Shown in pieces: positions 6,421-13,695 of a stretch of DNA of 25,334 nt. Every line of letters begins with the position of its first letter. The stretch's first letter is position 1. The notes beneath the pieces are model-generated. The model did not search any database. It saw nothing but the letters and a program-made list of their open reading frames with translations, and was not told the origin of the DNA. This DNA comes from a virus. The stretch covers positions 1 to 25,334 of the IMG/VR virus record IMGVR_UViG_3300032214_000724, one strand, 5' to 3'. Position numbers and translations under genes: made by a program.

Positions 6421-6581
6421 TTTGTTTCTCCTCTTTTAGTTGTGTTTTGAATAACAATAAATTTGTCTTTTTTTAAGGTGCCAGCGATACAAACTTTAAG
6501 TTCATCATCGCTAGACCAGGCACCTTCTTCTACAAGTTGTTGAAGGGCAAGATTAAGTTGCCCAAGCATTCCAGCACTCAT
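6417..6581 (-). CDS. Small hypothetical protein of the hli operon, 54 aa
   Basis: ATG at 6581 overlaps the previous TGA (TGATG), and its own TGA overlaps the next hli start (ATGA). The protein is soluble (MLGQLNLALQQLVEEGAW, then SSDDELKVCIAGTLKKDKF) with a helix followed by beta-like segments. I recognise no family. Its place between two hli genes suggests a role in the same light-stress programme, but nothing in the sequence proves it. Confidence 0.65.
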   Translation of the reverse strand: MSAGMLGQLNLALQQLVEEGAWSSDDELKVCIAGTLKKDKFIVIQNTTKRGETK

Positions 6582-6667
6582 CAGTAAGTTTCTGCGACTT
6601 TCTCTACAGCATAACCCAGAAGTACAAAAAAAGCAACTGCTGTGAGTGTGAAGATTACTTCAGACAT
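6581..6667 (-). CDS. Single-helix mini-membrane protein, 28 aa
   Basis: The 28 residues are one membrane helix with a short polar tail (SEVIFTLTAVAFFVLLGYAV, then EKVAETY). The start and stop are both TGATG overlaps with the hli gene above and the 54-residue gene below. The size resembles the single-helix subunits of photosystem II or cytochrome b6f, but it does not match PetG, PetL, PetN, PsbM, PsbT or PsbX as I remember them. It may be an unrecognised small thylakoid protein. Confidence 0.55.
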   Translation of the reverse strand: MSEVIFTLTAVAFFVLLGYAVEKVAETY

Positions 6668-6876
6668 CAGAATACGCCGAAGAAGAAGTTTCCAGTTGCT
6701 GCATAAGAAATGATTCCAGCAACAAATCCCATCATTGCCCAACGTCCATTTGCCTGCTCTGCACGTTCTGCATAGGTGAGCATACCATACTTTTCGGCAT
6801 CGGCGTCAGAAATATACATCACAGGCTCTTTTGCCCACATATTCTGTTGTCCACGATCATTAGTCGTTACAGTCAT
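6667..6876 (-). CDS. hli: High-light-inducible protein (Hli), long form, 69 aa
   Basis: The C-terminal half holds the Hli helix with the chlorophyll-binding motif (ERAEQANGRWAMMGFVAGII, then SYAATGNFFFGVF). The N-terminal 35 residues are a soluble extension typical of longer phage and cyanobacterial Hli proteins. It is the first gene of the operon, about 22 bases after the predicted transcription start of a consensus promoter. It should bind chlorophyll and help dissipate excess light energy in the host thylakoid. Confidence 0.93.
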   Translation of the reverse strand: MTVTTNDRGQQNMWAKEPVMYISDADAEKYGMLTYAERAEQANGRWAMMGFVAGIISYAATGNFFFGVF

Positions 6877-6904
6877 TTTTCGTTTTATTACGAATTGTTA
6901 CACA

Positions 6905-6933
6905 ATTATATAGGAAAAAGAAAGGGGTGTCAA
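6905..6933 (-). promoter_or_regulatory. Perfect sigma-70 promoter for the hli-peroxiredoxin operon
   Basis: On the - strand TTGACA (6933-6928) is followed after exactly 17 bases by TATAAT (6910-6905). Both boxes are the exact consensus, so host RNA polymerase should read it from early infection. The predicted start is near 6898. The -35 box lies inside the hairpin of the porin terminator. Confidence 0.85.
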
Positions 6934-6940
6934 GCACCCC
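6911..6940 (-). terminator. Rho-independent terminator of the porin gene, overlapping the next promoter
   Basis: GGGGTG (6924-6929) pairs with CACCCC (6935-6940) around a 5-base loop. On the - strand the hairpin is followed by TTTCTTTTT. It lies 26 bases after the porin stop. The T-rich tract forms the spacer of the following hli promoter. Confidence 0.8.
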
Positions 6941-6965
6941 AGTGTATCAGATTTTACTGATTTAA

Positions 6966-8483
6966 TCAGAACTTAAAGGTTGTCTGAACCAGAGCACCGA
7001 AGGTATCAAGACCATCAGTACCAGTAGGATTGCTCAGGTAGAACACAGCAGGAGTTACAGCAATCTTGTCAGTAACTTGCATCTTGTAATATGCCTCGAA
7101 AGCATAGTTGCCATCTTGAGCATTTACATCGTTCTGCTTGGTAACAAAAGTAGGTTGACCAACTGCAAATCCAAGGGCATTACCCTTAGCAAGTACATCC
7201 TTCCAAACCAGACCAGTATACCAAGACTGAGAAATGGTATCACCACCTTCAGTATAACCAGAGTTGTTATAACCCCAACCAGCAGAGATAGAGGGTGCCC
7301 AACCAGAGGTAGAAGGTTGCCAGTAACCAGCAAGAGAGAACGAGTTGGTCTGACCACCAGTTGTACTATTAGGAAGTGCAGAAGTCAGAGTAGGAGTACC
7401 CGAAATACTTACACCATTGTTGGAATAAGTATAAGCACCAGTCAGGTTCCAGTTCTTAGTTGTGTAGGCAAGTTGAGCAGTAGTAGAAGCAGCAGAGTTG
7501 CCGTTGAACATACCACCTTCAGCACTATCGCCCTTGTCTGCATCACCAGCAACATAGGCACCACCAAGGGTCCAATTACCTTTCTTAACCGAAGCACCGA
7601 AACCACCACCAAGAACCTTGCTGTAGGCACCAGGAGCACCGTTGAACTGGAAGATGTTCAGGATTTTATCAGCAGTGTAGACAGAAGGCCACACAGGCAG
7701 AATATCATCTTGACGAACACGAGGACCAGCAGTAATGGTTACATCCTTACCAGCAGGGAACTTGTAGTAAAGGCGATTGATAGCAACTACGTCACCACCA
7801 TCAGCACCACCAAGATTTTCTTGGAAACCAGCATCCAGTTTGGTGAGAGAAGTAGGTGCAGCACCAAATCCACTATCATCAAAGTTACCAGCACGAAGTT
7901 GAGTACGTAGCAGGTCTTTGCCAGTGAAAGATGTATCCAGGTTCAGTTTCACATCATAGTTGAAGGAAACTGCTTCACGAAGAGCATCATAATCATTCTT
8001 ACGGTCACCACCATACGAAAGACCACCCAGAACCCACTTGGTTTCACCACGCAGTTTGGTAGTGGTAGAGAATTGTTGTGCTTCCAGAGTACCAACTTGT
8101 GCTTCCAGTTTATCAACACGACCACGAATTACTGCAAGTTCAGCAGCAAACTCTTTTTGAAGACGATTGAGTTCATCAGTCACTTCAGTAACACGATCCA
8201 GGCAAGCATTCAGAAGTGCTGCTGCCTCATAGCGGGTCATTGCCTTACCACCACCGAAGGTGCCGTTAGGATAACCTGCTACACAACCATAACGCTCTAC
8301 AAGGGCAGAGAGTGCTCCATATGCCCAATCAGAGGGTTGGATATCAGAGAATTGAGTGACACTTGTTGCCTGCTCAGAGGAGTATTGATTGACTGCTGCA
8401 ATATTAAGGTCTGCTGCGTTCGCAACGGCAGGAGCAATCATACCAAGAGCAACAGGTGCAAGCATCAGTTGTTTGATTTTCAT
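6966..8483 (-). CDS. SLH-OprB outer-membrane porin of cyanobacterial type (Som-like)
   Basis: The 505-residue protein is a full-length porin, similar in size to cyanobacterial Som porins. It has a signal peptide (residues 1-23, cleavage near VANA-AD) and an SLH domain (about 45-98, FSDIQPSDWAYGALSALVER, with GYPNGTFGGGKAMTRYEAA) that anchors to wall-linked polymer. A coiled coil (about 96-137) follows, then an OprB-type beta barrel ending in the outer-membrane Phe signature (TTFKF). It should form a channel for small solutes in the host outer membrane. Base composition is clearly more GC-rich than its neighbours, and the start has no Shine-Dalgarno; both suggest recent capture from the host. 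Confidence 0.92.
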   Translation of the reverse strand: MKIKQLMLAPVALGMIAPAVANAADLNIAAVNQYSSEQATSVTQFSDIQPSDWAYGALSALVERYGCVAGYPNGTFGGGKAMTRYEAAALLNACLDRVTEVTDELNRLQKEFAAELAVIRGRVDKLEAQVGTLEAQQFSTTTKLRGETKWVLGGLSYGGDRKNDYDALREAVSFNYDVKLNLDTSFTGKDLLRTQLRAGNFDDSGFGAAPTSLTKLDAGFQENLGGADGGDVVAINRLYYKFPAGKDVTITAGPRVRQDDILPVWPSVYTADKILNIFQFNGAPGAYSKVLGGGFGASVKKGNWTLGGAYVAGDADKGDSAEGGMFNGNSAASTTAQLAYTTKNWNLTGAYTYSNNGVSISGTPTLTSALPNSTTGGQTNSFSLAGYWQPSTSGWAPSISAGWGYNNSGYTEGGDTISQSWYTGLVWKDVLAKGNALGFAVGQPTFVTKQNDVNAQDGNYAFEAYYKMQVTDKIAVTPAVFYLSNPTGTDGLDTFGALVQTTFKF

Positions 8484-8515
8484 AAAAATTTGTTTTTTGT
8501 ACTATAGGACAAATG

Positions 8516-8540
8516 TTAAGAATTACGACAGAATTCTTAA
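8516..8540 (-). repeat. 9-bp inverted repeat in the porin leader
   Basis: TTAAGAATT (8516-8524) and AATTCTTAA (8532-8540) form a perfect 9-base stem with a 7-base loop in the leader of the porin transcript. It shares bases 8532-8540 with the larger inverted repeat just upstream, so the two structures exclude each other. Confidence 0.6.
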
Positions 8541-8577
8541 GTACTTATTTAGTGTAATGGATACTTAAGATTCTGTC
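8527..8577 (-). repeat. Long inverted repeat enclosing the porin promoter
   Basis: The arm at 8527-8543 is complementary to the arm at 8562-8577, with one unpaired A in an otherwise perfect 16-base stem and an 18-base loop. The loop holds the predicted -10 box and one arm overlaps the -35 box. No T-run follows, so it is unlikely to be a simple terminator for the glycosyltransferase gene that ends at 8576. It could be an operator or a regulatory RNA structure. Confidence 0.6.
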
Positions 8578-8579
8578 AA
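8551..8579 (-). promoter_or_regulatory. Candidate sigma-70 promoter of the porin gene
   Basis: On the - strand a perfect TTGACA (8579-8574) is followed after 17 bases by TACACT (8556-8551), two mismatches from TATAAT. The predicted start is near 8544, giving a leader of about 60 bases. The -35 box overlaps the stop codon of the upstream glycosyltransferase. Confidence 0.6.
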
Positions 8580-9394
8580 GGGTTTTGTTGGTTAGCAGAA
8601 TTTTCTGTAATGCGACCCAAGTAAGGATCATAATTCATATGTTCCCGAATATCAATTGTTGCTCCCTGCTGTTCCCAATAATCCAGAAGAGCATCATGTG
8701 GAGCTTTATGAAAGATGCTCAAATGTTCCGGATGAATTGCTGATCCCATTTGCAAATTATAAAGAAACAAAGGTATTGTATAAGTCTTACCTGTTTCCAA
8801 AATAGTATCTTCAGAAACTGCTCTTGGTTTTACCCCATTATCCAACTTGAATTTATCACTACGAATATGATGTTTCATCATTTTAGAAGCATGATGCCTG
8901 CTAATCAAATATATCGCAGCAGAAAAATCATTAATAAATTTAAGATGCAACTTTACATGGATATCGCCCGTACAAATTGTAGTTAATTGCACACAATCCC
9001 AATCATAAGGAATCAAAGGAAAAAATTCTGTCCAAGTGAAATTCCAATGTTTTACTATATCAAAATTAACATCATCTTCAAGAATTAAACAATAATCATC
9101 ATCAGTTTCTTCATAAAAAGTCTTAATTGCCTTGAGGTGAGACATACAACATCCCAATTCATTTTGACTTACGCCATCAGGTATCCTACCCTTTAAATGA
9201 GAAGAAACATCATCAACTCTGCCATCAAATCCAGAAATACGAGTATGATTTTTAATATCCCAATATTCAAACTGATTCTCCATATACTCACGACGATGAG
9301 TATCAGAATCAAGATTCAACCAGTAGATATGAGGGATACCTTTGAGTTTAAATGTTGATTTATTTTTATCAAGCAGTAATTTTTGTCCATCCAT
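8576..9394 (-). CDS. Glycosyltransferase family 25 (LPS/LOS type)
   Basis: The 272-residue protein has the GT25 signatures in order. YWLNLDSDTHRREYM (24-38) is the N-terminal strand and donor-binding region, GCCMSHLKAI (81-90) is the conserved GxxxSH region, and LILEDDV (103-109) is the acidic metal-binding motif. GT25 enzymes add galactose or related sugars to lipo-oligosaccharide cores. The distal part ends in a divergent tail. Its start lies 26 bases inside the upstream fucosyltransferase-like gene, and it is the last gene of the glycan cluster. Donor and acceptor are unknown. Confidence 0.85.
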   Translation of the reverse strand: MDGQKLLLDKNKSTFKLKGIPHIYWLNLDSDTHRREYMENQFEYWDIKNHTRISGFDGRVDDVSSHLKGRIPDGVSQNELGCCMSHLKAIKTFYEETDDDYCLILEDDVNFDIVKHWNFTWTEFFPLIPYDWDCVQLTTICTGDIHVKLHLKFINDFSAAIYLISRHHASKMMKHHIRSDKFKLDNGVKPRAVSEDTILETGKTYTIPLFLYNLQMGSAIHPEHLSIFHKAPHDALLDYWEQQGATIDIREHMNYDPYLGRITENSANQQNP

Positions 9395-10181
9395 CGGGTA
9401 TTAAATCTTTAGTATCGTGATCTTTTGTATATCCAGTACCAAACCATTGTGCTGGAGCAATAACTTTCTTATTTTTATTTTGAGATAACCAAGCACCCCA
9501 CCAAGAGAATGATGAGTTAGCAATGATAAAATCATTACACAAAGTCATCAAACACAAATCAACTCTATTGTCATCATTTTCAGAGATTAAAAATCTATCA
9601 CCAGAGAAAAGTTTTTGTTCTTTACACCATTTTGGTTCGTCAGAGAAAACAATTACATTACGACTTTCATCAAAATGCTCAAGTGCCTGTTGATAATATT
9701 CAAGAGAACATGGTGGATGATTATCACTATTAGTTAAATAATCAGTTCTCCTAACATGAAGGGAAATAGGGTTTTCGACCGAAGAAATCATTTCCTCACA
9801 GGGTTTTAAAATTTCATTTTTAAAAGCGAAGTCTTCACGAATATCACTTTCAATGTGTTTGAAATATTTTTCCGATTGAAAGTATCCCTGAAGACTTACG
9901 TGATCGGGGCAAAGGTGAAAAAGATCTTTATCAAAATGAAAAAATTTTTCATGTACTACTGGAGAATGTCCATTGTTTAGGAGTCCAATATTTACATTAA
10001 GATCAAAAGAATCAAAGAGTTCTGTGCGAAGTTTATTTCCAATACCATCATCAACTACTTGAGTGTGATTTGGAATACAAATATCTGCTCCAATATTTCT
10101 TGCAATTCCTTTAAGAGAAGCATATTGAAACATTTGATTGGCGAGTCTTCCCATTCGCCCCAATGCATTAAATCCTATCAT
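9369..10181 (-). CDS. Glycosyltransferase family 11 (alpha-1,2-fucosyltransferase-like), copy 1
   Basis: The 270-residue protein shows the three GT11 landmarks: GRMGRLANQMFQYA at residues 8-21, the donor-binding HVRRTDY at 142-148, and ANSSFSWWGAWL at 221-232. GT11 enzymes usually transfer L-fucose from GDP-L-fucose in an alpha-1,2 link. No GDP-fucose synthesis genes are in the window, but a GDP-mannose 3,5-epimerase relative is, so GDP-L-galactose is a possible donor (inference). It begins as ATGA with the GT2-like gene and is the second of two GT11 paralogues. Confidence 0.9.
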   Translation of the reverse strand: MIGFNALGRMGRLANQMFQYASLKGIARNIGADICIPNHTQVVDDGIGNKLRTELFDSFDLNVNIGLLNNGHSPVVHEKFFHFDKDLFHLCPDHVSLQGYFQSEKYFKHIESDIREDFAFKNEILKPCEEMISSVENPISLHVRRTDYLTNSDNHPPCSLEYYQQALEHFDESRNVIVFSDEPKWCKEQKLFSGDRFLISENDDNRVDLCLMTLCNDFIIANSSFSWWGAWLSQNKNKKVIAPAQWFGTGYTKDHDTKDLIPDGWTKITA

Positions 10182-10984
10182 TTTAACTGATTTTTACGTA
10201 TTTTAAGATAGTCCTGATTTTCATAATACTGTACAAGTTGGTTTCTGTCAAATGTTTTAATGATATTCCAAAGTTGCCAATTATTATTAAAGTTTGGATT
10301 GCTGAACCAAGAATTATGAGTTCTAGAATGCTCCAAATGATAGACATAATCATTAACTCTACCAATGCGATTTCCAAGAACGCTCATACGATAATAAAAC
10401 TCATCATCTTCACACCCCCAAGATATGAAGTTTTCATTCATCATATAAGAATTAATGTATTTTTCGCGATTGGCAAACTGAGTCCATCCAATTGTTGAGT
10501 TCGAAAGAGATTTATTTTTATCCAATACCGAAATATCAAAAGTTTCAGCAAACTCGTTATAGATTTCTAAAGTATATTCCGTTCTCCACTGATAAATTCC
10601 ACATCCATAAGGATAAACTATATCTACCTGATTATCCATAATCATATCATATGCCTGGTGGTATGAAGAGATTGGAAGAATACAATCTGCATCATAATTT
10701 GCAACAACTTTAGTATCTGCTGCTACTATCAAATCATTCAAAACTTTACTTTTACAAAATAAAGGTTCGTCAGATTCCTCATATAGGAAAACTAGATTGT
10801 CAGTGCTAACACGATTTTCAATCTCAGGCAGAGCTCTAGACCTAAACGTAGGATGGCTTGAAACTTCCTTTACAATAACTTTAGCGGGTATATGCCTCAA
10901 CAAATATGAAACAGAAGAAATAATGTTTTTCAGTCTATCTTCTGTTTCGATTCTTGTGGGAATGAGAAAAGTTAAATCCATCAT
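10178..10984 (-). CDS. GT-A fold glycosyltransferase, GT2-like
   Basis: The 268-residue protein starts with LTFLIPTRIETEDRLKNI, the usual beginning of a GT2 domain. It has a DxD motif in NYDADC (Asp98, Asp100) and WGCEDDEFYYRM further on, the ED-type acceptor and catalytic region seen in chondroitin-polymerase-like or galactosyltransferase-like GT2/GT7 domains. HLEHSRTHN may add a metal ligand. It needs a nucleotide sugar and a divalent metal; the sugar is not predictable. It sits between the two GT11 genes with 4-base overlaps (ATGA) on both sides; two adjacent ATGs (10984 and 10981) are possible starts. Confidence 0.8.
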   Translation of the reverse strand: MMDLTFLIPTRIETEDRLKNIISSVSYLLRHIPAKVIVKEVSSHPTFRSRALPEIENRVSTDNLVFLYEESDEPLFCKSKVLNDLIVAADTKVVANYDADCILPISSYHQAYDMIMDNQVDIVYPYGCGIYQWRTEYTLEIYNEFAETFDISVLDKNKSLSNSTIGWTQFANREKYINSYMMNENFISWGCEDDEFYYRMSVLGNRIGRVNDYVYHLEHSRTHNSWFSNPNFNNNWQLWNIIKTFDRNQLVQYYENQDYLKIRKNQLK

Positions 10985-11835
10985 ACCCTAACAACCTCAC
11001 GTTTAACTTTTATTGTTTTTGGAAAATAATATCCAGATGCATCTAAATGCTGCAAAGATGGACCAAACCAAGGATCGGGCATAAAAACTACTTTATCTTT
11101 ATTTTTGCCCAAATAAGACATCCACCAAGAAAAAGTACTATTAGCAATTATAAAATCATCACACAAAGACCCAACACACATATCAAAATGAGGTTTATAA
11201 ATTTTATCTTCTTGAATATCAAGAAAAATGCAATTACTTCCCAAAAATACTGTTTTACACCATTCAATATCATCGGAAATAATTAAGTATTGTCGGTCTT
11301 TACCAAGGGATTCGATACATTGAAAGTAATAATTTTCCGTACAAACAGCATGATGATCTTGAAATTTTATAAAATCTCCCCTTCTAACATTGATACAGAC
11401 TGAATTATTAATTTTATTTTTTTTATGATAATTTAAAGCCGATTCTAAAATAGAATCTTTAAAAGTGTAATCTTTCTTTACTTCAGAATCAGCATTTTCA
11501 AAATACTTATAACTTTCAAGATGTCCATGTAAACTTGCATTATCCGGACATTCATTAAAAAGATCTTCACAAAATTCGTGCTGATGAACTTCAATTTCAT
11601 ATCCATCAATTTGACCAAATCTTCCGTCCAAATATTCCAACTTAAACAGATGCTGGAGTTGGTGATATACCGTTACAATATTTCCATTTTCACATTTATC
11701 AAACCAAGTTGCTTTTGAATGATCTGGGATACAATGTTCATATCCAATATTTTTTGCAATCCCAACCAAAGATGCATATTGGAACATCTGATTACCCAAT
11801 CTTCCCATAGAACCAAGATTGTTCATTCCAATCAT
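10981..11835 (-). CDS. Glycosyltransferase family 11 (alpha-1,2-fucosyltransferase-like), copy 2
   Basis: The 284-residue protein repeats the GT11 plan: GSMGRLGNQMFQYA at residues 8-21, NVRRGDF at 149-155 and ANSTFSWWMSYL at 231-242. It is a clear paralogue of the GT11 protein two genes downstream but diverged, with an insert-rich region at about 45-85 (WFDKCENGNIVTVYHQLQHL). The start at 11835 lies one base after the cupin stop. The donor is probably a GDP-L-hexose; which one is open. Confidence 0.88.
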   Translation of the reverse strand: MIGMNNLGSMGRLGNQMFQYASLVGIAKNIGYEHCIPDHSKATWFDKCENGNIVTVYHQLQHLFKLEYLDGRFGQIDGYEIEVHQHEFCEDLFNECPDNASLHGHLESYKYFENADSEVKKDYTFKDSILESALNYHKKNKINNSVCINVRRGDFIKFQDHHAVCTENYYFQCIESLGKDRQYLIISDDIEWCKTVFLGSNCIFLDIQEDKIYKPHFDMCVGSLCDDFIIANSTFSWWMSYLGKNKDKVVFMPDPWFGPSLQHLDASGYYFPKTIKVKREVVRV

Positions 11836-11836
11836 A

Positions 11837-12187
11837 TCAATCTCCCTTTATTACTCTATAACTATCTTCATCAAAATGTTGTGTAGAAAATTCAAATAAT
11901 TCAGTATCTTCAAGAGCAATCATTTGATGTCTAAGACCCCTATAGACATGAAAGATATCTCCGGGTCGGAGAATTTTTTCAAAAACAGGAGAATCAGATT
12001 CCGAATACTTTAAGAGTATTTTGCCACTTTGAATATAAAATGTCTCATCTTTTAAAATATGGTAGTGCCAAGAACACTTTTTACCTTTTACAAAATATAA
12101 AAGTTTACCACAATATTCGCTATTGTTAACTATCCATTTTTCAAATCCCCAACCTTTAGGGACAAATTTAATTTCCGAAGAAGTCAT
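11837..12187 (-). CDS. Small cupin protein (sugar-processing type)
   Basis: The 116-residue single-domain cupin has the metal site WHYHILKDETFYIQSG (His41, His43, Glu48) in motif 1 and LRHQMIA (His87) in motif 2, with PGDIFHVYRG between. KGWGFEKWIVNN at the N-terminus resembles the cupin parts of mannose-6-phosphate isomerase/mannose-1-phosphate guanylyltransferase-like proteins found in polysaccharide clusters. It could isomerise or epimerise a sugar phosphate, or have a regulatory binding role. Its start overlaps the HAD gene by 20 bases. Confidence 0.75.
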   Translation of the reverse strand: MTSSEIKFVPKGWGFEKWIVNNSEYCGKLLYFVKGKKCSWHYHILKDETFYIQSGKILLKYSESDSPVFEKILRPGDIFHVYRGLRHQMIALEDTELFEFSTQHFDEDSYRVIKGD

Positions 12188-12488
12188 CAGAGTTAATTCC
12201 TTTGTCGTCTATGTAATAATCGCCAGAAGGTTTACCAAGAATCAGATTATGATATTTACATCCCCATAACCTTAATTGAAGTTCTGTAATATCAAAAAAT
12301 CGTGATTTTGCCATATCGGCATTGTCAAAATACCGACCCATTCCTCTGGCAGTAAAATAAGTAATATGATGTCCTTCATCATACAGTTTATTTATTTTTT
12401 CTATTCGACTTTGAATTGGAGTAGCAGATTCGTATTTACCATCTACATTTGCGCAGATTGTTCCGTCAATATCAACTATGTATTTCAT
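12168..12488 (-). CDS. Small HAD-family phosphatase
   Basis: The frame is open upstream, but the protein proper starts at the ATG at 12488 with KYIVDIDGTIC, HAD motif I (Asp6, Asp8). TYFTARG is motif II, ILGKPSGDYYIDDKG supplies the Lys of motif III and the acidic pair of motif IV. With 106 residues and no cap domain it is a minimal HAD, of a type seen in capsule and LPS clusters. Next to the heptose genes it may stand in for GmhB, the heptose-bisphosphate phosphatase; this is inference, as GmhB is about 190 residues. It overlaps the adenylyltransferase gene by 17 bases. Confidence 0.75.
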   Translation of the reverse strand: MKYIVDIDGTICANVDGKYESATPIQSRIEKINKLYDEGHHITYFTARGMGRYFDNADMAKSRFFDITELQLRLWGCKYHNLILGKPSGDYYIDDKGINSDDFFGN

Positions 12489-12876
12489 GAACTTTTTTAA
12501 TAATATTAGTTGTTGAATAATTTCCAATGCGATTAAAGAATTTAACTTCCTTTGCAAATTGACTACCTACCACATCGCCACTTCTCCAATCACCACCGAC
12601 TAAAAGTAGGTCTGGACTATAAAGTTCAATGAGTTGTTCCAGTTCAACTCTACTCCCAAAAGGCAAAACCAAATCAATATATTTAATTGATTCTAACATA
12701 GTCTTCCTAAAAAATAAAGAATTGATTGGTCTGTCCAATCCCTTATCAGTTTTAACTTTATGATCTTCATCTACACCCACAATTAAACGATCGCCAAGAG
12801 ATTTGGCTACTTTAAAAAGTTCAATATGTCCCGGATGTAAAATATCAAAACATCCATTTACCCATACAGTAATCAT
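12472..12876 (-). CDS. hldC: Heptose-1-phosphate adenylyltransferase-like (HldC / C-terminal HldE)
   Basis: The 134-residue protein is a single cytidylyltransferase-fold domain with NGCFDILHPGHIELF (nucleotide-binding HPGH, His14-His17), DEDHKVKTDKGLDRPIN and LLLVGGDW. This pattern fits the nucleotidyltransferase half of HldE/RfaE, which makes ADP-heptose from heptose-1-phosphate. In enteric bacteria the kinase and transferase are fused; here they are separate genes with hldD between them. It overlaps hldD as ATGA. Confidence 0.85.
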   Translation of the reverse strand: MITVWVNGCFDILHPGHIELFKVAKSLGDRLIVGVDEDHKVKTDKGLDRPINSLFFRKTMLESIKYIDLVLPFGSRVELEQLIELYSPDLLLVGGDWRSGDVVGSQFAKEVKFFNRIGNYSTTNIIKKVHEIHS

Positions 12877-13661
12877 TTCAGATACTCTTCAACTGTAATA
12901 AACTTATAATTACCCCACTCCTTTTTAGCACAAGTATAATCTTGATACTTACCCTTCAAATGGTCAGGAAATGGAATATATTCCACTTCACCATTATATT
13001 TCCTAGCAACACATTCTGCAACATGATAGAAACTTACAGGATTACTTGTTCCTAAATCATAAATTCCAGATGGTCTATTATTATTAAGCACAACCTCAAC
13101 TAAATCTCCAACCCAGATAAAATCTCTCAAAAACTTATCAGATCCTTCAAACAAATTTAACAAACCAGTTTCTTTGATTTGTTTGATGAACTTACTTACA
13201 GGACTTGCTTGATCTCCTTTGTTTTGCTCACCATCTCCATAAACATTGAAATATCTAAATCCTTGAATATGAGAAAATTTATCAATATTATCAGTAACCC
13301 AATAATCTATTTGAAGTTTAGAAATTGCATAGTAATTCAGAGGATTAAAAATACCTTGCTGATTGCCATAAACAGAAGCTGATGATGCATACTTTACGGG
13401 TATACCATACTTTATTGCAAATTCAAATAGCAATAAAGTATAATCAACATTCCATTTATGAATTTTATTAATATCAGTTTCAATGGTAGATGAAATTGCT
13501 CCCTGATGAAGAATCAAGGAGACATTATCCCATTCTTTAAACTTTCTAAAAAACTGCCAACAATTATGCTGATCCAATTCAACAACATTATCTAATTTGG
13601 ATTTAAAGTTTTTTCCAATGAATCCACTGGCACCAGTTAGAATAATTAAATTTCCTGCCAT
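12873..13661 (-). CDS. hldD: ADP-heptose 6-epimerase-like SDR (HldD)
   Basis: The 262-residue extended SDR has the NAD(P)-binding LTGASGFIGKN (8-18). HQGAISSTIETD (52-63) is a characteristic HldD element, catalytic YAISK is at 111-115, and GFRYFNVYGDGEQNKGDQAS, RDFIWVGDLV and PFPDHLKGKYQDYT are HldD-like. It should invert C6 of ADP-D-glycero-D-manno-heptose. It is shorter than the usual 300-310 residues. Its start follows a 35-base gap, the longest gap in the cluster except for the one holding a gene remnant. Confidence 0.88.
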   Translation of the reverse strand: MAGNLIILTGASGFIGKNFKSKLDNVVELDQHNCWQFFRKFKEWDNVSLILHQGAISSTIETDINKIHKWNVDYTLLLFEFAIKYGIPVKYASSASVYGNQQGIFNPLNYYAISKLQIDYWVTDNIDKFSHIQGFRYFNVYGDGEQNKGDQASPVSKFIKQIKETGLLNLFEGSDKFLRDFIWVGDLVEVVLNNNRPSGIYDLGTSNPVSFYHVAECVARKYNGEVEYIPFPDHLKGKYQDYTCAKKEWGNYKFITVEEYLK

Positions 13662-13695
13662 TTATCAGTATTCAATTCAGAATTATTACTCAAGC

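Noticed and set aside
7077-7910. Long open frame of 277 codons on the + strand
   Set aside because: It lies wholly antisense to the porin gene, has no ribosome site and gives a Ser/Thr/Ile/Arg-rich product with no recognisable motif. It is a shadow of the porin's codon pattern.
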